From an uncultured Bacteroidales bacterium (GTDB taxonomy: Bacteria > Bacteroidota > Bacteroidia > Bacteroidales > UBA932): a stretch of 49,377 nucleotides of DNA. Position 1 is the stretch's first letter; each line of letters starts with the position of its first letter. The stretch lies in the NCBI GenBank assembly GCA_900316795.1, contig ONEF01000017.1, positions 1 to 49,377 of the forward strand, read 5' to 3'. The position numbers and the translations under genes were made by a program. The notes beneath the pieces were generated by a model. The model worked only from the letters and a program-made list of their open reading frames with translations. It did no database searches and was not told where the DNA came from. Positions 1 through 8,724 of the stretch are shown piece by piece.

Positions 1-723
1 GGAATAATAAACGAGGATGATGTTTTTGGGTATCCGGAAAGCACAGATGGCTTGACTATTCCAAGAGAGGTGTTTAATAATCTGTTTTATCGAATGCAGA
101 AGTTCTCTCCTCTGTATATTGCATTGCATGCTGAATTGATGAACCGCTTACTTGTAATAAAGTCGTGCGTTGAATACATATTATTGAAAAAGCATACACC
201 TAAGCAAGAAGGGTTAGCAGGTATGTTGCAGAGATTGAGGGAATTCCAGTTGCCGGAAAATTTGAGGGAAGGAGTATCAGAGTTAGAGAAAAAACCTCAC
301 TTTTATCGCTACCCGTTCTTCTGGCAAATATATGTTTATTTATTTGGAGGGTTTGTACTTTTGTCGCATAAAGAGGAGGAATACAGTTTGTTGTCTTCTA
401 TTACAGGAGTACCTATTGCGGAGATAGATGATGCTTTGTCTGTTTTCGATCTACTATTTCCTTTGCAAGGTGAATCGTGGCACAATGTTCCTGGTAAGCA
501 TAAATTGAGCTTGTTAAAACTCTTCCCTATACCACTGAGAGGTATAGGTGGAAACTTCAGAAGGCAAATCTATAGCAATGACGATGAGAAAACATTTGAA
601 GGACTCAATGCTGCTTTAAGACTGCCGGCTGGAGATTATACTTTTAATGAGATGGTCAAGTGGAATAATCTTGCCTATAGTGTTCTATCGAAAGATTCAA
701 ATCTGGTCAGAGACAAAGAATAA
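1..723 (+). CDS. Hypothetical protein, 5' end outside window
   Basis: The reading frame is open from the first base, so this is the 3' part of a gene that begins upstream; an internal TTG at 52 is only an apparent start. About 240 residues are visible. They are mostly helical-looking, with an aromatic hydrophobic stretch around the FFWQIYVYLFGGFVLL segment, but with no clear signal peptide or catalytic motif. I do not recognise the family. It lies ahead of a small predicted DNA-binding gene and a DUF4062-like gene, so an accessory or defence context is possible, but that is inference. The stop at 721-723 is followed by about 100 bases of non-coding sequence. Confidence 0.6.
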   Translation, partial: GIINEDDVFGYPESTDGLTIPREVFNNLFYRMQKFSPLYIALHAELMNRLLVIKSCVEYILLKKHTPKQEGLAGMLQRLREFQLPENLREGVSELEKKPHFYRYPFFWQIYVYLFGGFVLLSHKEEEYSLLSSITGVPIAEIDDALSVFDLLFPLQGESWHNVPGKHKLSLLKLFPIPLRGIGGNFRRQIYSNDDEKTFEGLNAALRLPAGDYTFNEMVKWNNLAYSVLSKDSNLVRDKE

Positions 724-823
724 CCTATAGCGCTCTGATTTGTCGGTAAGACAAAGCTGTAAAGTCATTTGGTCGGGCTACTTTATAAATGCTCAGGACT
801 CGTTATAATAAATACCAACAATA

Positions 824-1108
824 ATGAACGATACCAACAACATATCATTAACTTACTTCGACTCGGAGCTTCGCAATCTCATTGAGGAGTACATAACCCA
901 GCAGAAAGCGGAGTTCACTTTCACGGGCGTATGCTCTTATATTGCCTACTGGGCAATGGAAGATGGGAAGAAGTCCGGACACAGCAATATCATCTATGAG
1001 AGTAACCAGATCCAGCCGGATGACCAGGATAGGGTGAGGCGTGTTCTTGGTACTATTATCCGCGATGGCAGAATCACGGCTTCTGGTGAGACATATTACA
1101 AAGCATAG
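824..1108 (+). CDS. Small conserved hypothetical protein, possible winged helix
   Basis: The 94-residue protein starts at an ATG after an A/T-rich leader. Its helix-rich N-terminal half (LRNLIEEYITQQ) and the C-terminal pattern VRRVLGTIIRDGRITASGETY resemble the recognition helix and wing of small winged-helix DNA-binding proteins, but there is no diagnostic motif. It sits 30 bases upstream of the DUF4062-like gene and is probably co-transcribed with it. A reading frame of similar length on the opposite strand (848-1117) shows no protein-like pattern and was discarded. A role as a regulator of the neighbouring gene is a guess. Confidence 0.6.
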   Translation: MNDTNNISLTYFDSELRNLIEEYITQQKAEFTFTGVCSYIAYWAMEDGKKSGHSNIIYESNQIQPDDQDRVRRVLGTIIRDGRITASGETYYKA

Positions 1109-1138
1109 TATAACCACAGACTAAAGACAAACGAAATA

Positions 1139-1559
1139 ATGTTCATAGCTAAAGTATATAAGGTAATGATAGGAAGCCTCAGCGGTGCAATGGAAGAGGT
1201 CCATCTGGCGAAAGAGATTATCCGGAAATGGAATCAGGATAATGCTGAAGGTGAGGAAAGACAGTTTATGCCTGTGGAGTGGTCAACGAAGACTGAGGGG
1301 CTAAACAGGGCTGATATCGTGATAGGAATCATTGGCAACTGGACTGATAACACTGCTGTTGTTGAGGAGTGTGCCCAGATGGGGAAGAAGGTGATTTTTT
1401 TTCCAGACTTATCACGATCCTAAAGTCTCTATCCAGGGAGAAGTGAAAAATGTTGAGGAGTTTAAGGATAGAATGCAGAAGCAATGTGCTTGTTACGAAT
1501 ACAGTAGTAAAGGAGATTTTGAGAACATTCTTACCTCGACGTTGAAAGAGCTAATGTAA
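1139..1559 (+). pseudogene. DUF4062-like protein, frameshifted in a T8 run
   Basis: The first frame gives 94 residues with a DUF4062-like layout: KVMIGSLSGAMEEV at the start, then NRADIVIGIIGNW and GKKVIFF. It ends prematurely at 1423. Removing one T from the run of eight Ts near 1395-1403 restores an uninterrupted frame to a TAA at 1557-1559. That frame continues FFQTYHDPKVSIQGEV and closes with LTSTLKELM, about 139 residues in total. DUF4062 proteins have a Rossmann-like fold and are often N-terminal sensor or effector domains in NTPase and defence proteins. The shift may be a sequencing error, an inactivating mutation or a slippage site. The stop lies 52 bases before the left end of the IS element. 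Confidence 0.7.
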
Positions 1560-1610
1560 TGGCTCGAATAACTTAGTGTTTAGAAGATAAGAGAATATTG
1601 CCGAATAATC

Positions 1611-2515
1611 AGAAGCTGTTTTGAAATCACGCGAAAAATTTGTTAAGCAAAATCTGTACGCAGGCGAGTTGAACCATTGCCTCAGCGGTCTCCGCCAGAT
1701 ACTTATAGTCAATGGTGAGCCGTCGGAAGTTCTCAGCCAGGAAACGGTTCTTTCGACAATCCATCGTTTGGGGAGGACTTGGAATTTGCTGGGGCATTCA
1801 TCAGGGCGGAGCACGACTTCAACAACCCAACCGAACTTTTTGGCCACCCAATCACCGAGGGAGCCTTGGTATCCTCCATCAGCAATTATCTTTCGAAGGC
1901 GTGGGAACTTGTATTCCAGTTTCTCAATAACCTTAGGAGCTCCCTTGCTGTCATGGGGGTTGGCTTCATGAACGGCTACGGCCATGGGAATGCCAAGTGT
2001 ATCAACCACAATGTGTTCCTTGCGCCCTTTGATTTTTTTGTTCCCGTCAATTCCTCTATCTGAATCCACATGATGAGACGTTTTGACGCTGCGAGAATCG
2101 ATGATTCCCATGCTTGGGCTTTCCTCTCGTCCGATTATCCTCCGGACCAGGGAATGAATGGTGTCCATGATGTTCTCGATGACGCCCTCCAATTTCCATT
2201 TTCGGAAGTAGTAATAGACGGTCTGACAGGGAGCAAAGTCGCTTGGCAACATTCGCCACTGAAAGCCAGTTCTGTTAATGTAAAGAATAGTGTTCATGAT
2301 CTCCCGACGTGGACGTTTGCGTTGTCTTTCTTGTGGATTAATGATTTTTTCGATAACTTGCCACTGCTTATCAGTGAGGTTAGTTGAATATTGACTCATA
2401 ACTCATAATGACTTGGTAATTATAAAGTTACGAAATTATTTCAATTAACCTACTGATTTTAGATTATTTACATGCCGTTATAATAACTTTTTTCATTCAT
2501 TTCAAAACAGTTTCT
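1611..2515 (-). mobile_element. IS5-family-like insertion sequence
   Basis: Imperfect terminal inverted repeats bound the element. The left end reads GAAGCTGTTTTGAAAT at 1612-1627. The right end at 2499-2514 is its reverse complement with one mismatch (GAAACTGTTTTGAAAT). The element is about 0.9 kb and holds one transposase gene on the minus strand, which fits the IS5 superfamily in size. The flanking trinucleotides (TCA on the left, TTA on the right) do not match, so I cannot support a target-site duplication. It separates the DUF4062-like gene from the first polysaccharide cluster and may mark a recombination junction. Confidence 0.75.
1627..2399 (-). pseudogene. IS5-family DDE transposase, frameshifted near its 3' end
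   Basis: The N-terminal part (LTDKQWQVIEKI, then NRTGFQWRMLP) is the DUF4096-type DNA-binding region of IS5/IS427-like transposases. The catalytic residues are visible: D in GIIDSRSVK, D in IIADGGYQG and E in WIVERT. Just after WIVERTVSWL, at about 1733-1736, one base is missing. The next frame over gives the expected family C-terminus (ENFRRLTIDY, ending LLNKFFA) with a stop at 1627-1629, inside the left inverted repeat. Without that correction the open frame runs out of the element to 1551, with nonsense residues after the break. The DDE triad is intact but the last 40 residues are lost, so the transposase is probably inactive. Confidence 0.8.
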
Positions 2516-2526
2516 TAGTGTAGATA

Positions 2527-3939
2527 ATGAAAAATTCTCATATTATAGTTTCAGCAATCAGTTTCATAGCGGCAGTTTATTGCCTAGCCGCTTTGCCGTT
2601 AGGCTTTAAAGTCTTGGCTATGCTACCGTTTGTTTTCTCAGTGGTTTTTATGTTTCTGTTTCCGATTAGTTTCATGAATGCATCTAGTAGAATAACGGTG
2701 ACATTGGTTTATTTACTTTTCTTTATGAGAATGGTCTTTATTCCTGTTTATGGAATAATTGATGGATATTACATAGGTGAAGTTAGCTCAACTTTATCCA
2801 AATACAGCACAATGTCCGTTGGACTTTCGTTATATGAGTTTGTGGCAGTATGCGGTATTCTTGCATTAATTGTTTTCAATAAGAAAGAAAATAATATCAG
2901 GCAAACGTTAAATCTTGCAGGCAATAAAACATTCTATTCATTATTTGTTTTGGTGCTGATAGTGCTGTTAGTACTATTAGTCGCTCGCGGACAGTTTGTG
3001 AGCACTTTTGAATTCGGCTTCAAGAGTATTGGTGGCGATATGGAACGTAGTGGAGATATTGAAGAGGGGGGATGGGGAAGGTTGCTTATCACCATAGGAG
3101 TAACTTTTTTTTATCTGCTTCTAACTTCCTATTTCGTAAAAAAATATCGGTTGTCTTTGGCCCAGAAATATGTTACATATTCAATCATTCTAGCCATGGT
3201 TATGATAAGCATAATAAGTGGCGAACGAAGGACTTCTCAATTATATAAAGGTTTTGCTTGTATATGGTTGCTGATAGGGGTATATCCAATATATAAAAAG
3301 AGAGTTACAAGTTCTTTAGCAGTTGTTGCCGTCATTGTTATTGCAGGTATGACGCTCTATAAGCAGTATCACGCTTTTTTGTATGAAACTTATGCTGAGG
3401 CTTTAAGTAATGCTCATGGGATTGGAATGAGTACCGGTATATTAGATGCTTATTTTTATGGGCCCAATACTATCTCTAAAAATCTAGCCTTTGCCGATAT
3501 GGGGCACTTGAGTCTTTATAACTTGTTCTATGATTTTGTTCGGAATATATTTGGGCTGAATTACATTATCCCTAGGGGGTACCCCTTGACCTCAGAACTA
3601 TATAATCTGACCCTGAGTTATGGAGAAGAAGAAACAGGATACCTGCTATCCAGTGTCGGTTATGGCTATGCCTTTTTAGGTGTAGGGCTTGCCCCAATTT
3701 TTACTTGTTTTAATGTATTTGTGATGTTGTTATTAGAAAGAGCTATGCGTACAACATCTTCCATTGAGATGTCGTATATTTGGGCTTTCCTTTTTATGAG
3801 ATTTAGTTTTGGTTTCCTTGGCTCTTTTCCTCCACTCATTAATTTGACTTCTAGGATGCTTCTTGTCAATGGTGGAATTGTATTGGTAGCAGCATTTTTT
3901 AATAAATCGAAAACAGAGCTTCCTAATGAATTTAAGTAA
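2527..3939 (+). CDS. Wzy-like O-antigen/capsule repeat-unit polymerase
   Basis: This 470-residue integral membrane protein has roughly 11-12 hydrophobic segments and a large polar loop in the C-terminal half (about residues 270-360) that includes a PRGYPLTSELYN segment. That layout is usual for Wzy-type polymerases, which join lipid-linked repeat units at the periplasmic face. Sequence identity within this family is too low for motif-level proof. Context supports the call: an acetyltransferase, a Wzx flippase and a glycosyltransferase follow, and the 3' end overlaps the acetyltransferase start by 14 bases. The gene begins 12 bases right of the IS element, so its native promoter may have been displaced. 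It is clearly AT-rich. Confidence 0.8.
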   Translation: MKNSHIIVSAISFIAAVYCLAALPLGFKVLAMLPFVFSVVFMFLFPISFMNASSRITVTLVYLLFFMRMVFIPVYGIIDGYYIGEVSSTLSKYSTMSVGLSLYEFVAVCGILALIVFNKKENNIRQTLNLAGNKTFYSLFVLVLIVLLVLLVARGQFVSTFEFGFKSIGGDMERSGDIEEGGWGRLLITIGVTFFYLLLTSYFVKKYRLSLAQKYVTYSIILAMVMISIISGERRTSQLYKGFACIWLLIGVYPIYKKRVTSSLAVVAVIVIAGMTLYKQYHAFLYETYAEALSNAHGIGMSTGILDAYFYGPNTISKNLAFADMGHLSLYNLFYDFVRNIFGLNYIIPRGYPLTSELYNLTLSYGEEETGYLLSSVGYGYAFLGVGLAPIFTCFNVFVMLLLERAMRTTSSIEMSYIWAFLFMRFSFGFLGSFPPLINLTSRMLLVNGGIVLVAAFFNKSKTELPNEFK

Positions 3940-4471
3940 AATCTGGCGATTTCCTATAAAATTGTTTTTTTCCCTGTTCTATGCTAGTCGTTATCTTCGG
4001 GGATATTATTTTGACAAAAAAAGGATGGGGTGGTATTGGTGTTTTATTGGTTTATCCTCTCGTCTTTTTGGCGCGAATAGAAATATTCCCTGGCCTGTTA
4101 ATCCCAGGACTATTATCTCAAATGCGAAGAACATAGAATTCAATGTTGACGATATCCACGTTTTCCAAACACCTGGTTGTTACTGGCAAAACCAGCAGGC
4201 GAAGATAATCGTTGGCCGTAATTGTTATGTCGCACCCAATGTTGGTCTCATAACCTCGAACCACGATGTTTATGATATTACAAAGCATGTTGCAGGAAAA
4301 GATATTGTCTTGGGTGAAAGATGTTGGTTGGGAATGAATTCAATGATTTTACCTGGAGTAACATTAGGACCTCATACTGTTGTAGGCGCAGGATCAGTTG
4401 TAACGCATAGTTTTCCACAAGGTCATTGTGTAATAGCTGGCAATCCCGCTAAAATGATTAGACAATTATGA
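3926..4471 (+). CDS. Hexapeptide-repeat (LbH) O-acetyltransferase
   Basis: The 181-residue protein has the left-handed beta-helix pattern of NodL/WcaF-type acyltransferases. Hexad repeats run from about residue 93 (IIVGRNCYVAP) to the C-terminal GNPAKMIRQL. The putative catalytic His113 lies in SNHD, followed by WLGMNSMILPGVTLG and the VVGAGSVV turn. It probably transfers an acetyl group from acetyl-CoA to a sugar hydroxyl of the repeat unit in the cytoplasm. The N-terminal 60 residues are hydrophobic and aromatic, longer than in minimal family members. It overlaps the polymerase upstream by 14 bases and the flippase downstream by 4 bases (ATGA), so it is translationally coupled within the operon. 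Confidence 0.88.
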   Translation: MNLSKIWRFPIKLFFSLFYASRYLRGYYFDKKRMGWYWCFIGLSSRLFGANRNIPWPVNPRTIISNAKNIEFNVDDIHVFQTPGCYWQNQQAKIIVGRNCYVAPNVGLITSNHDVYDITKHVAGKDIVLGERCWLGMNSMILPGVTLGPHTVVGAGSVVTHSFPQGHCVIAGNPAKMIRQL

Positions 4472-5733
4472 GAATCCGATTCTTTGGTAGTATATCAAAA
4501 AACGGTTTCTTACGTTCTATTCTTGTTTTAATGACAGGGTCGGTACTGGCTGCTGCAATTAGAGCCTTAGCCACTCCTGTATTAACGCGATTATATTCGC
4601 AAGAGGCGATGGGGGCTTATTCATACTTGATTTCAATTTCCTCCATTTTCATGGGGATTGTAAATTTTAGGTATGATATATCCATCGTAACCGACTCTGA
4701 AGAGAAGCACGTTTTTCCTCTCATTAAATTGTCACTTCTTATAGGACTTGCGGTAACAATCATTTCATCATTGGTATTCACAGGCATTTTTATCTACAAT
4801 GGGAAACCTTTTTATTGGCCAATACTCTTTTTCTTTAATCTGCTGGCATACTCCATTGTAAACGTCCTTACCGCATATAATAATAGGAATAAAGAATATA
4901 GGGTCATCTCTTCAGTTGGTGTTTTCCGGAGAGGCACCCAATATGGGTTGGCGATTCTTCTTGGATTGATCTTTCCATATTCAATCTGTCTGCTTATCCC
5001 TTACGTATTTGGCGAGTTTATGGGTATAAGCAGACAATTGAAGCCGCTCAAGCCCCACCTGCAGACTGTACGAGAGGCGAAACCGTCTAAGATACGTGAT
5101 GTGGCCAAATTGCATTGGAAACAAGCTTTTTTTTCACTTCCTGCATTGTTGGCTAACAGTCTTTCGTATTCATTAATAACAATCTTTATTGGTCAACTTT
5201 TCGGGATGTCAACAGTCGGATTGTATTCAATATCTTTAACACTTCTAGGTATTCCTTTGGGATTAATCGGAGGTAATGTGGCAAAGGTATTTATGCAGAA
5301 GGCATCATCAGAGTTTGCGAATTCAGGCAGTTATTCTCACGCATTTAAAAGAACATTTTTTTTGTTGTTTAGTGTGGCTGTACCGATGTTAATTGTATTG
5401 CTTTTTTTTGCGGAGCCATTGTGTTCATTTATTTTGGGCAAAGAGTGGGCTGTTGCCGGTACCTTCATAAAGATTCTGGCGCCTATGTTTGCTGTAAGGT
5501 TCATAACATCTGCCCTTTCTCCTGCATTTACAATAGTAAAAAAACAACAGTTGGATCTGATATTACAGTTGCTCTTTTTGGCATCTAATCTGATTAGCTT
5601 CTTTGTCTCTAAGGTATATGGCTTTGATGCAAATGGTTTTCTCAAGATGATTTCCATCTTATTTACTGTCTCTTATTCTTTATATCTATTCTTCATATAC
5701 TATTATTCACGAAAGAATTTTAAGACTGCATAA
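4468..5733 (+). CDS. wzx: Wzx-type oligosaccharide flippase (MOP superfamily)
   Basis: The protein has 421 residues and about 12 predicted transmembrane helices. The N-terminal segment GSVLAAAIRALATPVLTRLY followed by MGAYSYLISISSIF is the usual start of polysaccharide-biosynthesis flippases, which move undecaprenyl-linked repeat units across the inner membrane. The C-terminal half keeps the glycine-rich GLIGGNVAKVFMQ segment found in Bacteroides Wzx proteins. The ATG overlaps the acetyltransferase stop (ATGA), and the next gene starts two bases after its stop. A second, unrelated-looking flippase lies at 36768-38180. Confidence 0.9.
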   Translation: MRIRFFGSISKNGFLRSILVLMTGSVLAAAIRALATPVLTRLYSQEAMGAYSYLISISSIFMGIVNFRYDISIVTDSEEKHVFPLIKLSLLIGLAVTIISSLVFTGIFIYNGKPFYWPILFFFNLLAYSIVNVLTAYNNRNKEYRVISSVGVFRRGTQYGLAILLGLIFPYSICLLIPYVFGEFMGISRQLKPLKPHLQTVREAKPSKIRDVAKLHWKQAFFSLPALLANSLSYSLITIFIGQLFGMSTVGLYSISLTLLGIPLGLIGGNVAKVFMQKASSEFANSGSYSHAFKRTFFLLFSVAVPMLIVLLFFAEPLCSFILGKEWAVAGTFIKILAPMFAVRFITSALSPAFTIVKKQQLDLILQLLFLASNLISFFVSKVYGFDANGFLKMISILFTVSYSLYLFFIYYYSRKNFKTA

Positions 5734-5734
5734 T

Positions 5735-6841
5735 ATGATAAATGATAGTAAAAGTTGTGCGAGAGTCGCAATACTGAGTTGCGTAAATATCAAGCATATG
5801 TCGTTAATATCTCTTTATACGGATATTTTGAAAAGAGAAGGGGTCGCCTACGATGTAATATATATGGATAAGTATGGTGAAGATGAGGAGATTGAATGCA
5901 ATCACAAATACCGTTACATAAACAAGATTGATAGAAAACTTCCCCGTTTCATCAAAAAGATAAAGTACTATATGTTCAAACCATGGGCATGTAGAGTCTT
6001 GAAAAAGAATAAGTATGACTTTGTTATAGTATGGAACGATTTAGCTATTTTCCTGTTTGCCGACTTCTTGTCTAAGCATTTGAAAGGTAGATATTGCTTG
6101 AATGTTCGGGACAATATGTATTACGATAGACCCAGATATGGACGGATGTATCAAAGATGCTTTTCCAATTCTTCTTTCAATACGATTTCGTCTAAAGGTT
6201 TCTTAGACTTTCTTCCGAAAGGTGTGAAGTACTATCCCATCAATAGCCTTAACTTGTCAGTCCTCAGAGGTATGAAAATTCGAGACCGGATGCGGACTGA
6301 AGATGAGAAAATTAGGATTGGATTTGTTGGGTATGTGCGTTTTTTTGAGCGTAACGAAAAATTGCTGGACTGCTTTGCGAACGACCCTCGTTATGAAGTT
6401 CATTTTTATGGAACTGGAGCGAATGTTCTCAAAAAGTATGCAGAATCGAAGGGAATCAGAAACGGTGTTTTTCACGACAGTTTCCCGGTATCCGAAACAG
6501 CAAAATATCTGGAGAATATCGACATTATGAACAATCTATATGGAAATAATACGCTGAATATCAGAAAGGCCATTTCCATTAAACTATTCCACTCTCTCTA
6601 CTCGCACATTCCTGTGTTGGTTAATACTGACACATATGTTGGTGAAGTAGCCACATCAATAGGTGTTGGATATTATGTAACCGAATTCACCGATAAGTTT
6701 AAGGATGATTTATATAAGTGGTACCATAACTTAAATTTTGAGACATTGGCGGAAAACTGCGAGAATTACCTAAGTTTTGCACGAAAAGAGAATAAAGAGT
6801 TCGAAGATATTACGGTGCAATCAATATGTTGTTTCATATAG
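5735..6841 (+). CDS. Glycosyltransferase-like capsular biosynthesis protein
   Basis: The 368-residue cytoplasmic protein has a GT-B-like shape. The N-terminal half contains RVAILSCVNIKHMSLIS and VWNDLAIFLFADFL. The C-terminal half contains IRIGFVGYVRFFERNEKLL, VHFYGTGAN and a sugar-nucleotide-binding-like segment around ISIKLFHSLYSHIPVLV. Classic GT4 EX7E residues are not obvious, so it is a diverged family member. It probably adds one sugar of the first repeat unit. It follows the flippase by two bases. The following lipoprotein has an apparent upstream start at 6777 inside this gene, but its likelier start lies beyond the stop. Confidence 0.7.
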   Translation: MINDSKSCARVAILSCVNIKHMSLISLYTDILKREGVAYDVIYMDKYGEDEEIECNHKYRYINKIDRKLPRFIKKIKYYMFKPWACRVLKKNKYDFVIVWNDLAIFLFADFLSKHLKGRYCLNVRDNMYYDRPRYGRMYQRCFSNSSFNTISSKGFLDFLPKGVKYYPINSLNLSVLRGMKIRDRMRTEDEKIRIGFVGYVRFFERNEKLLDCFANDPRYEVHFYGTGANVLKKYAESKGIRNGVFHDSFPVSETAKYLENIDIMNNLYGNNTLNIRKAISIKLFHSLYSHIPVLVNTDTYVGEVATSIGVGYYVTEFTDKFKDDLYKWYHNLNFETLAENCENYLSFARKENKEFEDITVQSICCFI

Positions 6842-6854
6842 CTCAGTTCTTTTG

Positions 6855-8105
6855 ATGATGCGTCTACATTATATTAGTCTTTTACTAAGTCTCACTATAT
6901 CCATCGCATGTAGGGTTGACTCTGTTAGTCCAGTAGAGGATGATACGCTTATGATATCTCCTGTCGAGGTGGAATTGCACAGACGTGCGGAACAAATTGC
7001 TAAAATCCAGTGGACTCCTTTGCTAGAAATGCCTACTCAAGGTGGATTTTATCCTAGAGGTAAGACTGTATATGGGATACCATACTCTTCTGTCAAAGAG
7101 ATGGAGAAGTTTGTCGGGCAATATGTGTCATTTTACACGTTTATGACAGCGGTTTTCAATCCAAAGAGTGTTCTTTATACAGAGAATGTAAAAGAGCCAC
7201 CTTATCACGGGACCAATTGCTCTTCCTTCTATGGTACAGTGTGCAGTATGGCTGTCAATTATGTCTTGGGGCTGCCTTATTCATTCACGACATCTAGTTA
7301 TAAAAATCTTCCTTGTTTTGAGATGGTCAATCCGCAGTCCATTGATGCAGCTTTGCCGGGCGATATCCTCCTGCAGGACAAGAAGCACGTCGTGTTGATT
7401 CTTGACGTATTCAAACATGATGAAAGGGTATCTGGCATTTCCATCCTTGAATCATATGGCGGAGGAGGAACTCATATTTACAGATACACTCGTGAAAGTA
7501 TTGCTGCCCGTTGGCAAAGAGACGGCTGGGAGCTTCTCCGCTATAAAGACCTTGACAAGATAACCGAGATTGAATCAATGGCTTTCAACGATTATCCGTA
7601 CAGCAAGCCATACATTTCTCCTATCTGCTGCAGCAGGGGCGACCGTGCTTCATTTGCAGCAGGCGAGACTATCGTATTGAATAACCTTGATGAGCAATCT
7701 CATCAAATTCGGATTGTTCGCGATGGGGCAGAAGAAGGAACCATTGTGTCTGCCGGGAATGATGTGACCTTTTCGACACTCTCTCCGGGTATATACACTT
7801 TCGACTTGTCTAATCCCGCTTGGAACAACCCATCGGTGGAGGTGATTGACGCTACGGTTTCGGCACAGAGGAGCGGCGACGACTTGGTAGTGTCCTTCTC
7901 CAGCGTCAATGCGAAACCAATGTCGATGATTATCTCCAATATTCACGGGAATCGTTATGTTGTGGAGCCAATAGGTGATACAGAGCGGATCGCAGGGCAG
8001 AAGACGTTGAAGATGCCCAACCGCTCCGGGCAGCTATATCTGAAAGTTATGTTTGAAGGCGCTTACGGAAGCGTCTCGAATGAACCTTTACTTATTCAAC
8101 AATAA
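6855..8105 (+). CDS. NlpC/P60-like (papain-fold) lipoprotein
   Basis: I chose the ATG at 6855 because it opens directly onto a lipoprotein signal: 18 residues rich in Leu, Ile and Ser, ending in SIA before Cys19. The frame extends upstream to 6777, but that would bury the signal. The mature 398-residue protein has a cysteine-amidase-like core: HGTNCSSFYGTVCSM (Cys about 122) and a second block PGDILLQDKKHVVLIL (His about 178), the usual order of Cys then His in NlpC/P60 or CHAP enzymes. The C-terminal 150 residues look like beta-sandwich domains. It is predicted to act on peptide or amide bonds at the cell envelope, or to be a catalytically altered binding protein. Its place in a polysaccharide operon is unusual. 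Confidence 0.7.
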   Translation: MMRLHYISLLLSLTISIACRVDSVSPVEDDTLMISPVEVELHRRAEQIAKIQWTPLLEMPTQGGFYPRGKTVYGIPYSSVKEMEKFVGQYVSFYTFMTAVFNPKSVLYTENVKEPPYHGTNCSSFYGTVCSMAVNYVLGLPYSFTTSSYKNLPCFEMVNPQSIDAALPGDILLQDKKHVVLILDVFKHDERVSGISILESYGGGGTHIYRYTRESIAARWQRDGWELLRYKDLDKITEIESMAFNDYPYSKPYISPICCSRGDRASFAAGETIVLNNLDEQSHQIRIVRDGAEEGTIVSAGNDVTFSTLSPGIYTFDLSNPAWNNPSVEVIDATVSAQRSGDDLVVSFSSVNAKPMSMIISNIHGNRYVVEPIGDTERIAGQKTLKMPNRSGQLYLKVMFEGAYGSVSNEPLLIQQ

Positions 8106-8106
8106 T

Positions 8107-8724
8107 ATGTATAAGCATTTCTTTAAAAGACTATTTGACATCATCGGGGCTCTGATCCTGTTGCCCTTTGTGCTATTGGAGATTATCGTCTTGGCTCCCA
8201 TTATCTGGCTGACGGACAAGGGACCTGTGTTTTATAATGCCAAACGGGCGGGAAAAGGATACAAACCTTTCAAGATGTTCAAGTTGAGGAGTATGTATGT
8301 GAACAGTCCCGACCTGAAGAATCCTGACGGCAGCACGTTCAATAGCGACAATGACCCGCGTGTGACTCCTATCGGCCGCATTATTCGCAAGACCAGCCTC
8401 GATGAGTTCCCGCAGTTTCTCAATATCCTGCTGGGGCATATGAGTTTCGTGGGGCCCCGGCCGAAGATCTGGCACGCTGATAAGAGTTATGCAGATATGG
8501 ACGAAAACCACCGCAAGAGCTATAGCGTCAAGCCCGGTGTGACGGGCTATGCCCAGGCCTACTTCCGCAACAGCATCACACAGGACGAGAAGTTCAAGTG
8601 GGATGCCTACTATGCCGACCATATTTCCTTCTGGATGGATGTGAAGATTCTGTGGCAGACGGTGGTGTCGGTCCTAGGTAGAAAGAATATAAATACCGAA
8701 CAAAGCTACAAGAAAGAGCAATGA
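8107..8724 (+). CDS. Initiating sugar-phosphate transferase (PglC/WcaJ-like)
   Basis: The 205-residue protein starts at the ATG at 8107, one base after the lipoprotein stop codon; an in-frame upstream start at 8053 would overlap that gene. One N-terminal hydrophobic segment (about residues 11-34) anchors the enzyme. The catalytic domain shows FKLRSM (58-63), the Asp-Glu catalytic pair in SLDEFPQ (97-103), GPRP (117-119 region) and PGVTGYAQ (143-150). The family transfers a sugar 1-phosphate from a UDP-sugar to undecaprenyl phosphate, the first step of repeat-unit assembly on the inner membrane. Its stop overlaps the ATP-grasp start by 4 bases. From here the sequence becomes more GC-rich. Confidence 0.93.
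   Translation: MYKHFFKRLFDIIGALILLPFVLLEIIVLAPIIWLTDKGPVFYNAKRAGKGYKPFKMFKLRSMYVNSPDLKNPDGSTFNSDNDPRVTPIGRIIRKTSLDEFPQFLNILLGHMSFVGPRPKIWHADKSYADMDENHRKSYSVKPGVTGYAQAYFRNSITQDEKFKWDAYYADHISFWMDVKILWQTVVSVLGRKNINTEQSYKKEQ

Noticed and set aside
1607..2518. A target-site duplication for the IS element
   Set aside because: The bases flanking the inverted repeats (TCA and TTA) are not identical, so no duplication can be claimed.
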